DNA of 64,000 nt. Source: Candidatus Omnitrophota bacterium (GTDB lineage Bacteria > Omnitrophota > Gorgyraeia > Pluralincolimonadales > Pluralincolimonadaceae). The notes under the pieces were generated by a model. It worked only from the letters and a program-made list of their open reading frames with translations, was not told where the DNA came from and did not search any database. Where the stretch lies: assembly GCA_041653595.1 (NCBI GenBank), contig JBAZFB010000005.1, forward strand, positions 1 to 64,000. The letters run 5' to 3'. A program made the position numbers and the translations under genes. Positions 1 through 8,361 of this stretch are shown one piece after another; positions within the stretch are counted from its first letter, which is position 1; each line of letters starts with the position of its first letter.

Positions 1-2
1 AT

Positions 3-842
3 GATTTCAATGCGGATAAAAGGGTCGGCGCATTCGTGCAGGACATAATGGACATGAGCTTAAAAACAGATAAAGCGCGGGATATACTGGACTTTGCGGC
101 GAAGAGGTATATAGAAAGGAACGGAATAAGGGATGATAAAGGCCGGTTGAGCGCGATAATCATCCAGGCCAGAATGAGTTCCAGCCGGTTCCCGGGCAAG
201 GTAATGTCCCTCCTGGGGGGGATGCCCCTGGTTGAATACGTATACAGGCGGTGCAATACCTGCGGGGCAGACAATGTAGTCGTCGCCACTTCAGAAGATA
301 TCTCCGATGACGCGGTATACGACCATTGCAGGGCCAATAGAATACCCGTCTTCAGGGGCAGTCTGGACAATGTTTTAGAAAGATACATCCGGGCCGCCGG
401 ATCAGTGAACGCTGAATACATCGTCCGTGTGTGCGCAGATACCCCTTTCGTGGATACCGCTTTAGTCAATACGCTATTGAAGACGCTCATCGCGGAAAAA
501 CTGGATTACGCCTCATTGGAGCGCAGCACATGCGCGTCCGGTTTCTATTCGGAGGCGTTAACCGCGGAAGCCCTGAAAAAAGCGGCGGGGAAAACGAAAG
601 AAAAAGAAGATTTGGAGCACGTGACTAAATACATAACGTCGCATCCGCAGGAGTTTTCGGTCAAATTCATCAATGCCGGACTCAACCCGGAATTTGTGCA
701 TGAGATAAGATTGACCATCGACCATCCCGGCGACCTGAAAAGGGCGAACGCTATCGTGGGCGAATTGGCCGACCCTCTCGCCTTCACTTCAAAAGAGGTG
801 CTGGAAGCCGTAAGGAACAAAATGATCGGGCTTATGGCATGA
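3..842 (+). CDS. SpsF/NeuA-like cytidylyltransferase (5' end may lie outside window)
   Basis: The protein belongs to the NeuA/SpsF family, which couples CMP or another nucleotide to acidic or deoxy sugars in the cytoplasm. The domain starts about 50 residues into the visible frame with the nucleotide-binding motif IIIQARMSSSRFPGK; the conserved Asp region is VRVCADTPFVD. The frame is open to the left edge. GTG at 36 and ATG at 48 or 54 are possible starts, but none has a good ribosome site and the 45 residues before the domain look coding, so the gene may begin upstream or be a fusion. It overlaps the next gene by ATGA. The family is clear; the sugar is unknown. Confidence 0.75.
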   Translation, partial: DFNADKRVGAFVQDIMDMSLKTDKARDILDFAAKRYIERNGIRDDKGRLSAIIIQARMSSSRFPGKVMSLLGGMPLVEYVYRRCNTCGADNVVVATSEDISDDAVYDHCRANRIPVFRGSLDNVLERYIRAAGSVNAEYIVRVCADTPFVDTALVNTLLKTLIAEKLDYASLERSTCASGFYSEALTAEALKKAAGKTKEKEDLEHVTKYITSHPQEFSVKFINAGLNPEFVHEIRLTIDHPGDLKRANAIVGELADPLAFTSKEVLEAVRNKMIGLMA

Positions 843-1705
843 AGAAATATGATGCGGGGGATTTCCCCCGGAGGATAGAGATCGAGTTGGCGGCTTCGTG
901 CAACCTGCGCTGCTCCTATTGCCCGCGCAGGTACGTGGACGATCTCCACGGCTTCATGGGTTTTTCATTCTTTAAAAAGCTGATCGATGAAGTATCCGCG
1001 TATCCCGATACGGTCCTCGTGCTTCACAGGCGCGGAGAAAGCCTGCTGCACCCGGATTTCATCGAGATATGCGGGTATGTGAAGGGCAAATTCAAGGAAG
1101 TCCAGATGGCGACCAACGCGACGCTGCTTGATGAGCCGCGGTCAAAGGCGATCATCGAGGCGATAGATTTTATCTCATTCAGCCTCGATATCCCGGAAGT
1201 ATACAACAAGACGCGTGAGCCTGCAAAATACGATAAGGTCGAGGCCGCGATACTGCAGTTCTTAAAAATGAATAAAGGCCGCGTGAAGACCCAGGTCTCA
1301 ATGGTAAAGACATTGGATACTCCGCCCCGGAACCCGGAGATCTTCAAAAACATATGGAATGGCAAGGTAGACCGCATACGTATATATGAGGAACATTCCC
1401 GTAACGGCAAGTTCGGTTCCCTGGGCGCGAAGAGGAGCGGGCGCGTGGGATGCGTGATGCCGTTTTATGAGATGCTCGTATTTTTTGACGGAAAAGTGGG
1501 AAGGTGCAACCACGATTGGAACAGTTCGCCGCTTGGGGATGCCAATACCTCGCCCATCAAAGAGATATGGAATTGCCGGTCTTATAAGGACCTTCGGAGG
1601 CAGCACGAAACGATGGAACTGATCGATGAAGTGTGTAAAGGATGCGATTCCTGGTATCCGGAGATCGGAAACCAGGGAACAGGGGAGACCGTACAAAATG
1701 CGTAA
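839..1705 (+). CDS. Radical SAM/SPASM-type enzyme, 288 aa
   Basis: The cluster motif CNLRCSYC (Cys21, Cys25, Cys28) binds the SAM-cleaving 4Fe-4S centre. The C-terminal quarter has further cysteines (GCVMP, GRCNHDW, VCKGC), as in SPASM or twitch domains that hold auxiliary clusters. The start overlaps the previous stop (ATGA), and the gene lies between a cytidylyltransferase and a sugar aminotransferase. Known relatives include peptide-maturing enzymes and sugar-modifying enzymes such as AprD4 and DesII. With no precursor peptide nearby, a radical step on a sugar (dehydration, epimerisation or deamination) is the likelier role, but this is inference. Confidence 0.8.
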   Translation: MKKYDAGDFPRRIEIELAASCNLRCSYCPRRYVDDLHGFMGFSFFKKLIDEVSAYPDTVLVLHRRGESLLHPDFIEICGYVKGKFKEVQMATNATLLDEPRSKAIIEAIDFISFSLDIPEVYNKTREPAKYDKVEAAILQFLKMNKGRVKTQVSMVKTLDTPPRNPEIFKNIWNGKVDRIRIYEEHSRNGKFGSLGAKRSGRVGCVMPFYEMLVFFDGKVGRCNHDWNSSPLGDANTSPIKEIWNCRSYKDLRRQHETMELIDEVCKGCDSWYPEIGNQGTGETVQNA

Positions 1706-2837
1706 TGAATTTTTGCCGCTGGCAAAGCCGTTTATGGGGACCGAAGAGATAGAGGCGGTGGCTGAAGTCATCCGGAGCGGGTATTTGACTACCGGGCCGC
1801 GTGTGACGGAATTTGAAAATGCCGTGACGGGATATCTCGGAGGCCAGGCCAATGCCGTAGCCCTGAATTCCTGCACGGCGGGCCTGTACCTGGCCCTGTT
1901 GGCCTGCGGTATCGGTAAAGGGGACGAGGTAATAGTCCCGACATGGACATTTGCCGCTACGGGCCACGTGGTCTTATGGACCGGCGCGACACCCGTATTA
2001 TGCGATGTCTATGAGTCATCCCTTAATATCGACGTCGAAAAAATGAAGTCCCTTATCACTCCGCGGACCAAGGCGGTCATGCCGGTCCATTTTGCGGGCT
2101 ATCCGTGCGATATGGATGCGATACTTTCCGTGGCAAAAGAGCACGGCCTGGCGGTCATAGAGGATGCGGCGCACGCCATCGGCACACAATATAAAGGCAG
2201 GAAGATCGGCAGTTTCGGGGATGTCGCCGTCTTCAGTTTCTATGCTACCAAGAACCTGGCATGCGGCGAAGGGGGTATGGCGGTCTCCCGGGACAAAAAA
2301 ATGATAGAGAAGATGCGGAAATTAAGTTATTTCGGCATCAACAAGGAAGCCTTCAACCGTTATTCCCAAAAAGGCAATTGGTTCTACGAGATAGAGGAGA
2401 TCGGCTATAAATATAACATGGATAGCATCCATGCCGCCCTGGGGCTTGAGCAGCTTAAAAAACTGGACCGGATGAATGAGAGGCGGAGGCGCATCGCATC
2501 GCTCTACCGGGCCGGCCTTGATCCGCGCGTCCGTTTTTCCGAGGACAAGCCGGAACACTACCACATTTACCACCTCTTCACCATGCGCATCGGCAAGGAT
2601 ATCATCCCCAGGGACGAATTCATCAAGCGGCTCCGGGAGCGCAATGTCGGCACGAGCGTCCATTTTATCCCGCTGCATAAGCATCCCTTTTATAGGGATA
2701 TCATCCATTCGCGCTTTCCCGCGGCAGACCGCGCTTACGAGGAGATAGTATCCATACCGATGTATCCCGGAATGTCGGACCAGGACGTTGACTACGTTAT
2801 CGAAACCATTAATGATGTACTTAAGAGCGGAGGGTAA
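1698..2837 (+). CDS. DegT/DnrJ/EryC1/StrS sugar aminotransferase, 379 aa
   Basis: This is a PLP-dependent aminotransferase that puts an amino group on a keto-sugar nucleotide. The PLP lysine is Lys185 in FYATKNLACGEGG. Upstream, VIEDAAHAIG carries the Asp that contacts the pyridine nitrogen. ATG at 1698 is chosen over the longer frame because the protein then begins in the family manner (NEFLPLAKPFMG) and a GGGGAGA ribosome site lies about 10 bases upstream. It overlaps the radical SAM gene by 8 bases. The family includes PseC, LegC, WbpE and ArnB, so this is a candidate for the amination step of the nonulosonate or another amino sugar here. Confidence 0.9.
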   Translation: MRNEFLPLAKPFMGTEEIEAVAEVIRSGYLTTGPRVTEFENAVTGYLGGQANAVALNSCTAGLYLALLACGIGKGDEVIVPTWTFAATGHVVLWTGATPVLCDVYESSLNIDVEKMKSLITPRTKAVMPVHFAGYPCDMDAILSVAKEHGLAVIEDAAHAIGTQYKGRKIGSFGDVAVFSFYATKNLACGEGGMAVSRDKKMIEKMRKLSYFGINKEAFNRYSQKGNWFYEIEEIGYKYNMDSIHAALGLEQLKKLDRMNERRRRIASLYRAGLDPRVRFSEDKPEHYHIYHLFTMRIGKDIIPRDEFIKRLRERNVGTSVHFIPLHKHPFYRDIIHSRFPAADRAYEEIVSIPMYPGMSDQDVDYVIETINDVLKSGG

Positions 2838-2838
2838 G

Positions 2839-4164
2839 ATGATATTCGAAAATATCATGAAGAACAAGACGGTTTCTGTCTGGGGTCTTGGCTACCTGGG
2901 ATACACCACGATATTCAAGCTGCAGACGAGCGGGTTCAAAGTCAAGGTCTATGACCTGAACGCCGGGCAGCTTAAGGCCTTCACGGGGGGCAGGTATCCC
3001 GACAACAACCAAAAGGCGACCTGGTCGCTTAACGGGTTCCTGCCGAAACTGGATTATCCGGCCATCCAGGTGGCGAAGAGCGCGGAGGAGATGTTCAAAG
3101 ATTCCTGCCTGCATATCATCGCGATGCCGGAGAGCCGCAAGAACACGGGGAAGGACACCATTGCGTCCAGGATGGCGGTGATCTTCGCCCGCAATATAAA
3201 AAAGAGCGGTACGGTTCCCCTGGTGATATTCGAATCGGCTTTCATCCCCGGGAATATCCAGAAGAACTTCATAGACAAGCTCCGTAAGGAGAGGATAACC
3301 GTATCAAAGGATTATCATGTGGGGGTCTTTTTCCGGGCGGACTGGAGCGTGGAGGCATTTATCGGTAAAAAGGACAAGATGCCCGTTGCGGGGTGCTGCC
3401 CGAAGGGTTCGGAGGCGATACGCAGGCTCCTTGAGCATCTCGGCCTGCCTGTAATAATGCTCGACAGCATAAAAGATGCCGAGATCTACGCAAATTCCAT
3501 GAATGTCATCCAGGCGATGGCCATAGATTTCCTGCGCCAGCTCGCGATGGGGTATCCGTTCGTGAATATGAAGAAGATGTCGAAAGCCCTTTTCGGCAAT
3601 ATCTCGCTTGCCGATTGCGAATTGAACATCGGCACCGGCGGGGAAAGGATGACGTTCTCGACAGACTATCTCATAGAAGGCAGCGACAAACCGGGGAACC
3701 TTACTCTGCTTAAGGAGTTCCAGGATATAGGCATTTCGTCGGTGCTCAGTTATGCGGACTATATCATCCGGCACGGATATAAGAGCGTGGAGATACTGGG
3801 CATAACCTATAAAGGCAACCAGAAAGACCTCACGCTTTCCCCGTCGGTGACGCTGGCGGACTATCTCATAAAAAACGGGTTGAAGGTCTCCATATGCGAC
3901 CCGTACTGCACCGTGGATGAGATACGCAGATACATAAAAGGTGTCACGGTAAGGTCATTCCCGTCTAAGGTATTCTCCTCGGATGTTGTGGTGGTCGCCT
4001 CCGACCACAACCAGTACAAATGCATCGCCCCGCAAAAGGTGAGGGATGCCAAAAATAAAGTGAAACTGATCATCGATAATTACGGGATATGGGAACACCT
4101 CCGTTTCGAAGATCCCATACGTTACCATCAGGTGGGAGACGGGTCGCTGGACCTTTCAAAATAG
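2839..4164 (+). CDS. UDP-glucose/GDP-mannose dehydrogenase-family protein lacking catalytic residues, 441 aa
   Basis: The fold is that of nucleotide-sugar 6-dehydrogenases: an NAD-binding GLGYLG at residues 16-21, a central helix, and a C-terminal UDP-binding domain with LGITYKGNQKD. Aligned by eye with Streptococcus pyogenes UGD, the catalytic Lys of AELMK falls on Ala218. The GGxC cysteine and the following Lys-Asp fall on Arg270 and Phe/Ser in GTGGERMTFSTD. The UDP-binding Arg is also replaced. Cys260 lies nearby but 10 residues too early. ATG 2839 follows a GGAGGG site. Oxidation to a uronic acid by the usual mechanism looks impossible; the function is unknown. Confidence 0.75.
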   Translation: MIFENIMKNKTVSVWGLGYLGYTTIFKLQTSGFKVKVYDLNAGQLKAFTGGRYPDNNQKATWSLNGFLPKLDYPAIQVAKSAEEMFKDSCLHIIAMPESRKNTGKDTIASRMAVIFARNIKKSGTVPLVIFESAFIPGNIQKNFIDKLRKERITVSKDYHVGVFFRADWSVEAFIGKKDKMPVAGCCPKGSEAIRRLLEHLGLPVIMLDSIKDAEIYANSMNVIQAMAIDFLRQLAMGYPFVNMKKMSKALFGNISLADCELNIGTGGERMTFSTDYLIEGSDKPGNLTLLKEFQDIGISSVLSYADYIIRHGYKSVEILGITYKGNQKDLTLSPSVTLADYLIKNGLKVSICDPYCTVDEIRRYIKGVTVRSFPSKVFSSDVVVVASDHNQYKCIAPQKVRDAKNKVKLIIDNYGIWEHLRFEDPIRYHQVGDGSLDLSK

Positions 4165-4167
4165 ACT

Positions 4168-5856
4168 ATGTGCGGAATAGCCGGATATATATCGAACAAC
4201 CCCGAACATAACCCGCGGCAGATCGTGCATGATATGCTGAAGGCGATCAGCCACAGGGGCCCGGACCAGTCCGGGATCTATTCCCGTAAGGGCATGGCGC
4301 TGGGGATGGTGAGGCTGAGCATCATCGACAAGGAAAGGCACGATATACCCTATGAGGCGCCGGACGGGTCGGCGGTCATCGTATATAACGGGGAGATCTA
4401 TAACCACGAAGATATCCGGCGTTCATACCGGGGAGAGTATGAGTTCAAGACCCAATCGGATGCGGAGACTGTGCTTTGCCATTACCTGAAACAAAAAATT
4501 TCTTCGTTCCGTGATTATAACGGTATGTATGCGTTCGCTATCTATGACGGCCGGGATAAAGAGATGTATATCGTCCGGGACAGGGCGGGAGAAAAACCGT
4601 TGTACTATGTCCGCAGCGGTGATTTTTTCGCTTTTGCGAGCGAGATCAAGGCGCTGCTTAAACTGGTGAAGCCCGTCTACAACCGCGAATGCCTTTCGTA
4701 CGAGGCATTCGAGTTCAATACCGGCGAGAAGACGCTGTTCAAGGACATATACTGCCTGATGCCGGGTGATTACTTAAAGATTGACAGCAGGCTTACCGTG
4801 ACGAAACACTCATATTGGAAGATATGGGACAACCTGACGGAGATGCCGGATGACCTTAAGAAAATAGAGTCGCGGTTGACCGACCTTCTTGTCGATTCCA
4901 TACTTTTGAGGACGAAGAATTGCGTGCACCGTTTCGGGACGTTCGTAAGCGGCGGCGTGGACAGCGCGCTGATCGCCTGCATCGCCAAGCCGGATTACAT
5001 CTACACGTGCCATTACCCCATAGCCAAGGACTATGACGAATTGCATTATGCCCAGCTCGTCGCGAAAAAGATCAAGAAGAGGCTGGTGGTGGTCAGGCCC
5101 ACGCAGGAGGATTTCCGCCGGACGAACCGGAAGATCGTATACCATCTTGATACGCCGTGCACCTGGACCAGCTTCAGCCTCTGGATGCTCCTTGAGCGCG
5201 CCAGCAGGGATATAAAGGTCGTCCTTTCCGGGGACGGTGCGGATGAGATATTTTCCGGCTATCACCGCTACCACCTTTTGAACCACGATGAGAGCATAAA
5301 GCAGTTGGAGGCCCTCAGCCAGTATTCTTACCTAATAGACCGTTATTACGGTTCCACGGTGGAGAGATACGCCAGGATCGTGAACCGCTGTGAGAACAAA
5401 TATAACCAGGAAGTCGTGAAGTACCTTGAGGAGACGATAGGGGATTTCTTCGGGAGGGTAAATAACGACCATATCCACGCCATGGGCCTCGCGGATTTCT
5501 ATACGAGCATGCAAGAGCTCCTGCAGTTCGCCGACAGGATCAACATGGCTTTTCATGTCGAGAACCGGGCGCCGTTTTTGGACTACCGGCTGATCCAGTT
5601 CGCCTTCAGCATGCCGTCCAAATATAAGATCAAGGACGGGGTCACTAAATGGATACTGAAGAGGATAGCGAAGAAGTTCATCCCGGCCGAAATAGCAGCG
5701 CGTGTCGATAAAAGGGGTTTCAGCGCGCCGGTGAACCGCTGGTTCGGATGGGGGAAGAACGGCAAGTATGACAGGAGCGAATACAGGAAACACGTCTTCA
5801 ACGAATGGGTCAAGGTCTTCAATGTCGAGACCGTGCCTCCGGCGGGTCCCCGATGA
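4168..5856 (+). CDS. asnB: Asparagine synthase-like glutamine amidotransferase, 562 aa
   Basis: The N-terminal glutaminase begins MCGIAGYIS with Cys2 as nucleophile, and has RLSIID, NGEIYN and SDAE binding motifs. The C-terminal synthetase has the ATP-binding FVSGGVDSA and LSGDGADEIFSGY. The enzyme would hydrolyse glutamine and pass ammonia to an adenylated carboxylate. The gene starts three bases after the dehydrogenase-like gene and overlaps hisH by ATGA. In glycan loci such homologues (for example WbpS) amidate uronic or other sugar acids, which is more likely here than asparagine supply. Confidence 0.9.
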   Translation: MCGIAGYISNNPEHNPRQIVHDMLKAISHRGPDQSGIYSRKGMALGMVRLSIIDKERHDIPYEAPDGSAVIVYNGEIYNHEDIRRSYRGEYEFKTQSDAETVLCHYLKQKISSFRDYNGMYAFAIYDGRDKEMYIVRDRAGEKPLYYVRSGDFFAFASEIKALLKLVKPVYNRECLSYEAFEFNTGEKTLFKDIYCLMPGDYLKIDSRLTVTKHSYWKIWDNLTEMPDDLKKIESRLTDLLVDSILLRTKNCVHRFGTFVSGGVDSALIACIAKPDYIYTCHYPIAKDYDELHYAQLVAKKIKKRLVVVRPTQEDFRRTNRKIVYHLDTPCTWTSFSLWMLLERASRDIKVVLSGDGADEIFSGYHRYHLLNHDESIKQLEALSQYSYLIDRYYGSTVERYARIVNRCENKYNQEVVKYLEETIGDFFGRVNNDHIHAMGLADFYTSMQELLQFADRINMAFHVENRAPFLDYRLIQFAFSMPSKYKIKDGVTKWILKRIAKKFIPAEIAARVDKRGFSAPVNRWFGWGKNGKYDRSEYRKHVFNEWVKVFNVETVPPAGPR

Positions 5857-6461
5857 TAGCCATTGTCGATTACGGCCTGGGCAACCTCCGTTCAGTCGCA
5901 GGCGCAATACAGAAACTGGGTTTTAAGCCGCTGATCACCAGTGATGCCTCCGACCTCAAAAAATGCGAAAAGCTCATAATACCCGGAGTAGGCGCGTTCG
6001 GGGACGGCATCGGGAACCTGCGCCAGTCAGGTCTCGTCGATGTGCTTGACCGGCTGGTCCTTGAAGAGCATAGACCGGTCCTTGGCATCTGCCTGGGGTC
6101 GCAATTGATGGCAAAAGAGAGCTTCGAATTCGGGCATCATAAAGGCCTCGGCTGGATCGACGCGTCAGTGGTAAAGATAGATGTGCCCGGCGTGCGGATA
6201 CCCCACGTAGGATGGAACGGCCTTTTGCAGAGGAAAGCAAACTTACTTTTCGAGAGCATACCCCAGGACGCGCTTTTTTATTATGTGCACAGTTATCATA
6301 TCCGGTGCGCAGATCCGGATGATGTCATCGGCGAATGTGAATACGGAACCCGGTTTGCCGCCGCGTTGAACCGGGGAAACATATACGCGACCCAATTCCA
6401 TCCGGAGAAGAGCCAGCTTCACGGCTTAAAACTGCTTGAGAATTTTTTGACCAAAGCTTGA
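5853..6461 (+). CDS. hisH: HisH-type glutamine amidotransferase subunit, 202 aa
   Basis: This is a class I glutaminase with a complete triad: Cys80 in LGICLGSQ, His183 and Glu185 in QFHPEK. The N-terminus IVDYGLGNLRS is typical of HisH. ATG 5853 overlaps the previous stop (ATGA) and gives normal length. hisF and a WbpG-like gene follow at once. This is the three-gene set that in Pseudomonas aeruginosa (WbpG-HisH2-HisF2) turns an acetamido group into an acetamidino group on a sugar. No other histidine-biosynthesis gene is present, so HisH probably supplies ammonia for sugar amidination. Confidence 0.92.
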   Translation: MIAIVDYGLGNLRSVAGAIQKLGFKPLITSDASDLKKCEKLIIPGVGAFGDGIGNLRQSGLVDVLDRLVLEEHRPVLGICLGSQLMAKESFEFGHHKGLGWIDASVVKIDVPGVRIPHVGWNGLLQRKANLLFESIPQDALFYYVHSYHIRCADPDDVIGECEYGTRFAAALNRGNIYATQFHPEKSQLHGLKLLENFLTKA

Positions 6462-6462
6462 G

Positions 6463-7209
6463 ATGCTTAAAAAAAGGCTGATCACAGTGTTGACGTTTAA
6501 CAACGGGGTCCTGTTCCGGACAAAGGATTTTTGCCCGGATTACCGGTATACCCTGAATTTCGTCGATTCCTGGTCGATAGATGAGATCGTGGTACTGGAC
6601 GTGACCCGTCCCGCAGCCGGGGAGAGGAAAAATTTTTATGACGTCGTAAGCCGGTTCGCTGAAAAATGTTTTGTCCCTCTTGCGGCAGGAGGGGGGGTAA
6701 GGTGCATCGGGGACTTTAAGACATTGCTAGGCTTGGGCGCGGATAAAGTGACCATCAATACGGCCGCGGTTGAACGCCCGGAGTTCATCAGCGAGGCCGC
6801 AAAATTATACGGGTCCCAATGCGTCGTCCTCTCCATCGACGCAAAGAAGAATGAACGGGGTAAATACGAAGTTTTTACGGATTTCGGCAAGAAGGCTTCC
6901 GGGCTGGATCCCGTGGGATGGGCCAAAAGAGCCGAGGACCTTGGGGCGGGAGAGATACTCATCTCTTCTATCGATAAGGACGGTTCTTTAGAAGGATACG
7001 ATAATGAGCTTAACAGGATGGTTGCCGACGCCGTCGGGATACCTGTACTTGTATGCGGAGGGGCGGGGAAATGGCAGGATTTTGTAGATGGTTTTAAGGA
7101 CGGCCACGCATCGGCGGTCTGTACCACTAATATTTATCACTTTACGGAAACGAGTATAAAGAGCGCGAAGAGTTACCTGAAGAACTCGGGTATCGATGTC
7201 AGGGCGTAA
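6463..7209 (+). CDS. hisF: HisF-type ammonia-channel subunit, 248 aa
   Basis: The protein is a (beta-alpha)8 barrel of the HisF family, with LAAGGGVR, SIDAKKN (Asp126) and DKDGSLEGYD. The general acid position, Asp11 in histidine-pathway HisF, is Thr11 here (sequence VLTFNNG). Loss of that residue fits a paralogue that only channels ammonia from HisH to a partner and no longer cyclises imidazole glycerol phosphate. It starts two bases after hisH and precedes the WbpG-like ligase by 17 bases. Acetamidino-sugar formation is the expected role. Confidence 0.92.
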   Translation: MLKKRLITVLTFNNGVLFRTKDFCPDYRYTLNFVDSWSIDEIVVLDVTRPAAGERKNFYDVVSRFAEKCFVPLAAGGGVRCIGDFKTLLGLGADKVTINTAAVERPEFISEAAKLYGSQCVVLSIDAKKNERGKYEVFTDFGKKASGLDPVGWAKRAEDLGAGEILISSIDKDGSLEGYDNELNRMVADAVGIPVLVCGGAGKWQDFVDGFKDGHASAVCTTNIYHFTETSIKSAKSYLKNSGIDVRA

Positions 7210-7226
7210 ACGGGAGAGGATCGAAA

Positions 7227-8339
7227 ATGGTTATTTATTGTAAGCGGTGCCTTATGCCTTCCACCAGGCCGAGGATATCCTTTGACAAGGAAGGTATTTG
7301 CAACGCGTGCAGGAATGCCGAGAATAAATGGGAAGGCATAGATTGGCAGGCCAGAAAAAAGGAATTCCTCGACCTCCTGGGCCAATACCGGTCCAAAGAC
7401 GGGTCATGGGACTGTATCGTACCGTGGAGCGGCGGAAAGGACAGCAGCGCCGTGGCATACAAGTTGAAATATGAGTTCGGGATGAACCCGCTCATGACGA
7501 CATTCTCTCCGCAGCTGCCTACTGATGTGGGAAACTACAACCGCGAGATGATGGTCCAGCTCGGTTTCGACCATCTCTTCTTCCGCCCCAACCAGTGTAT
7601 ACACCGGCGGCTGTCGCGCAGGTTCTTTATAGAGCGCGGCAACCATAAGGTAGCCTGGGACGCCGGCGTCAATACGATACCCGTCCAGGCCGCGGTAAAT
7701 TACAAGGTGCCGCTGGTCTTTTACGCCGAACACGGGGAGAGCGAATACGGGGGGAAGGTCCTGAAAGAGGAGTCGAAGAAACTGCGGGACTTTACTGAGG
7801 TCATAGAGCACCAGATAGGCGACGATCCCAGGAACTGGGTAGACGACAAAATCACGGCGAAGGACCTCAACCCTTACCTCTATCCCGGCCTGGAGGACGT
7901 CAAGAAGGTGGGTGTAAAGGCGCTTTACTTCGGTTATTTCTTCAAATGGAGCAGTTACGAGAACTTCCTGTACATAAAGGAAAAATTTGACTTCAAGACA
8001 TGCCCCACCGGAAGGTCGGAAGGGACCTACACCGATTTCGACAGCCTCGACGACAAGTCCGACAACCTTTACTATTATATGCAGTTCATAAAGTTCGGTT
8101 TCGGCAGGGCGGTGAGGGACGCGAGCAGGATGATCCAGAATAAACAGCTCACCAGGGAGCAGGGCCTGGAATTGGCAAAAAAATACGATGATGAATTCCC
8201 GGCGTATTATTTCAAGGATATGCTGGAATATTTGGATCTCACAGAAAAAGATTTCCATGAGATAGTGGATAAACACAGGAATCCCGAGATCTGGAAGAAA
8301 GAGGGCGGGAAGTGGCAATTGAGATACCCCTTACGCTGA
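7227..8339 (+). CDS. wbpG: N-acetyl sugar amidotransferase, WbpG/PseA family, 370 aa
   Basis: This PP-loop ATPase activates an N-acetyl group and replaces its oxygen with nitrogen, giving an acetamidino sugar. Two Cys pairs at residues 5/8 and 25/28 (CKRC, CNAC) form a zinc site; the PP-loop SGGKDSS begins at Ser68. A GGGAGAGG ribosome site precedes ATG 7227. The adjacent HisH and HisF would provide ammonia. A paralogue at 18557 shares the whole layout but has a longer N-terminus and a different partner. The target could be the NeuB-derived nonulosonate (as for PseA) or a UDP-diamino sugar (as for WbpG). Confidence 0.9.
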   Translation: MVIYCKRCLMPSTRPRISFDKEGICNACRNAENKWEGIDWQARKKEFLDLLGQYRSKDGSWDCIVPWSGGKDSSAVAYKLKYEFGMNPLMTTFSPQLPTDVGNYNREMMVQLGFDHLFFRPNQCIHRRLSRRFFIERGNHKVAWDAGVNTIPVQAAVNYKVPLVFYAEHGESEYGGKVLKEESKKLRDFTEVIEHQIGDDPRNWVDDKITAKDLNPYLYPGLEDVKKVGVKALYFGYFFKWSSYENFLYIKEKFDFKTCPTGRSEGTYTDFDSLDDKSDNLYYYMQFIKFGFGRAVRDASRMIQNKQLTREQGLELAKKYDDEFPAYYFKDMLEYLDLTEKDFHEIVDKHRNPEIWKKEGGKWQLRYPLR

Positions 8340-8361
8340 CATGCAAACACGGGAGTGAAAA

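Noticed and set aside
545..949. Open frames on the minus strand opposite most + genes
   Set aside because: They lie fully opposite genes with clear motifs, lack ribosome sites and show no recognisable domain.
2839..4164. Active UDP-glucose 6-dehydrogenase
   Set aside because: The catalytic Lys, Cys and Asp positions are all replaced by eye alignment.
5853..7209. HisH and HisF as part of histidine biosynthesis
   Set aside because: No other his genes are near, HisF lacks Asp11, and a WbpG-type amidotransferase follows directly.
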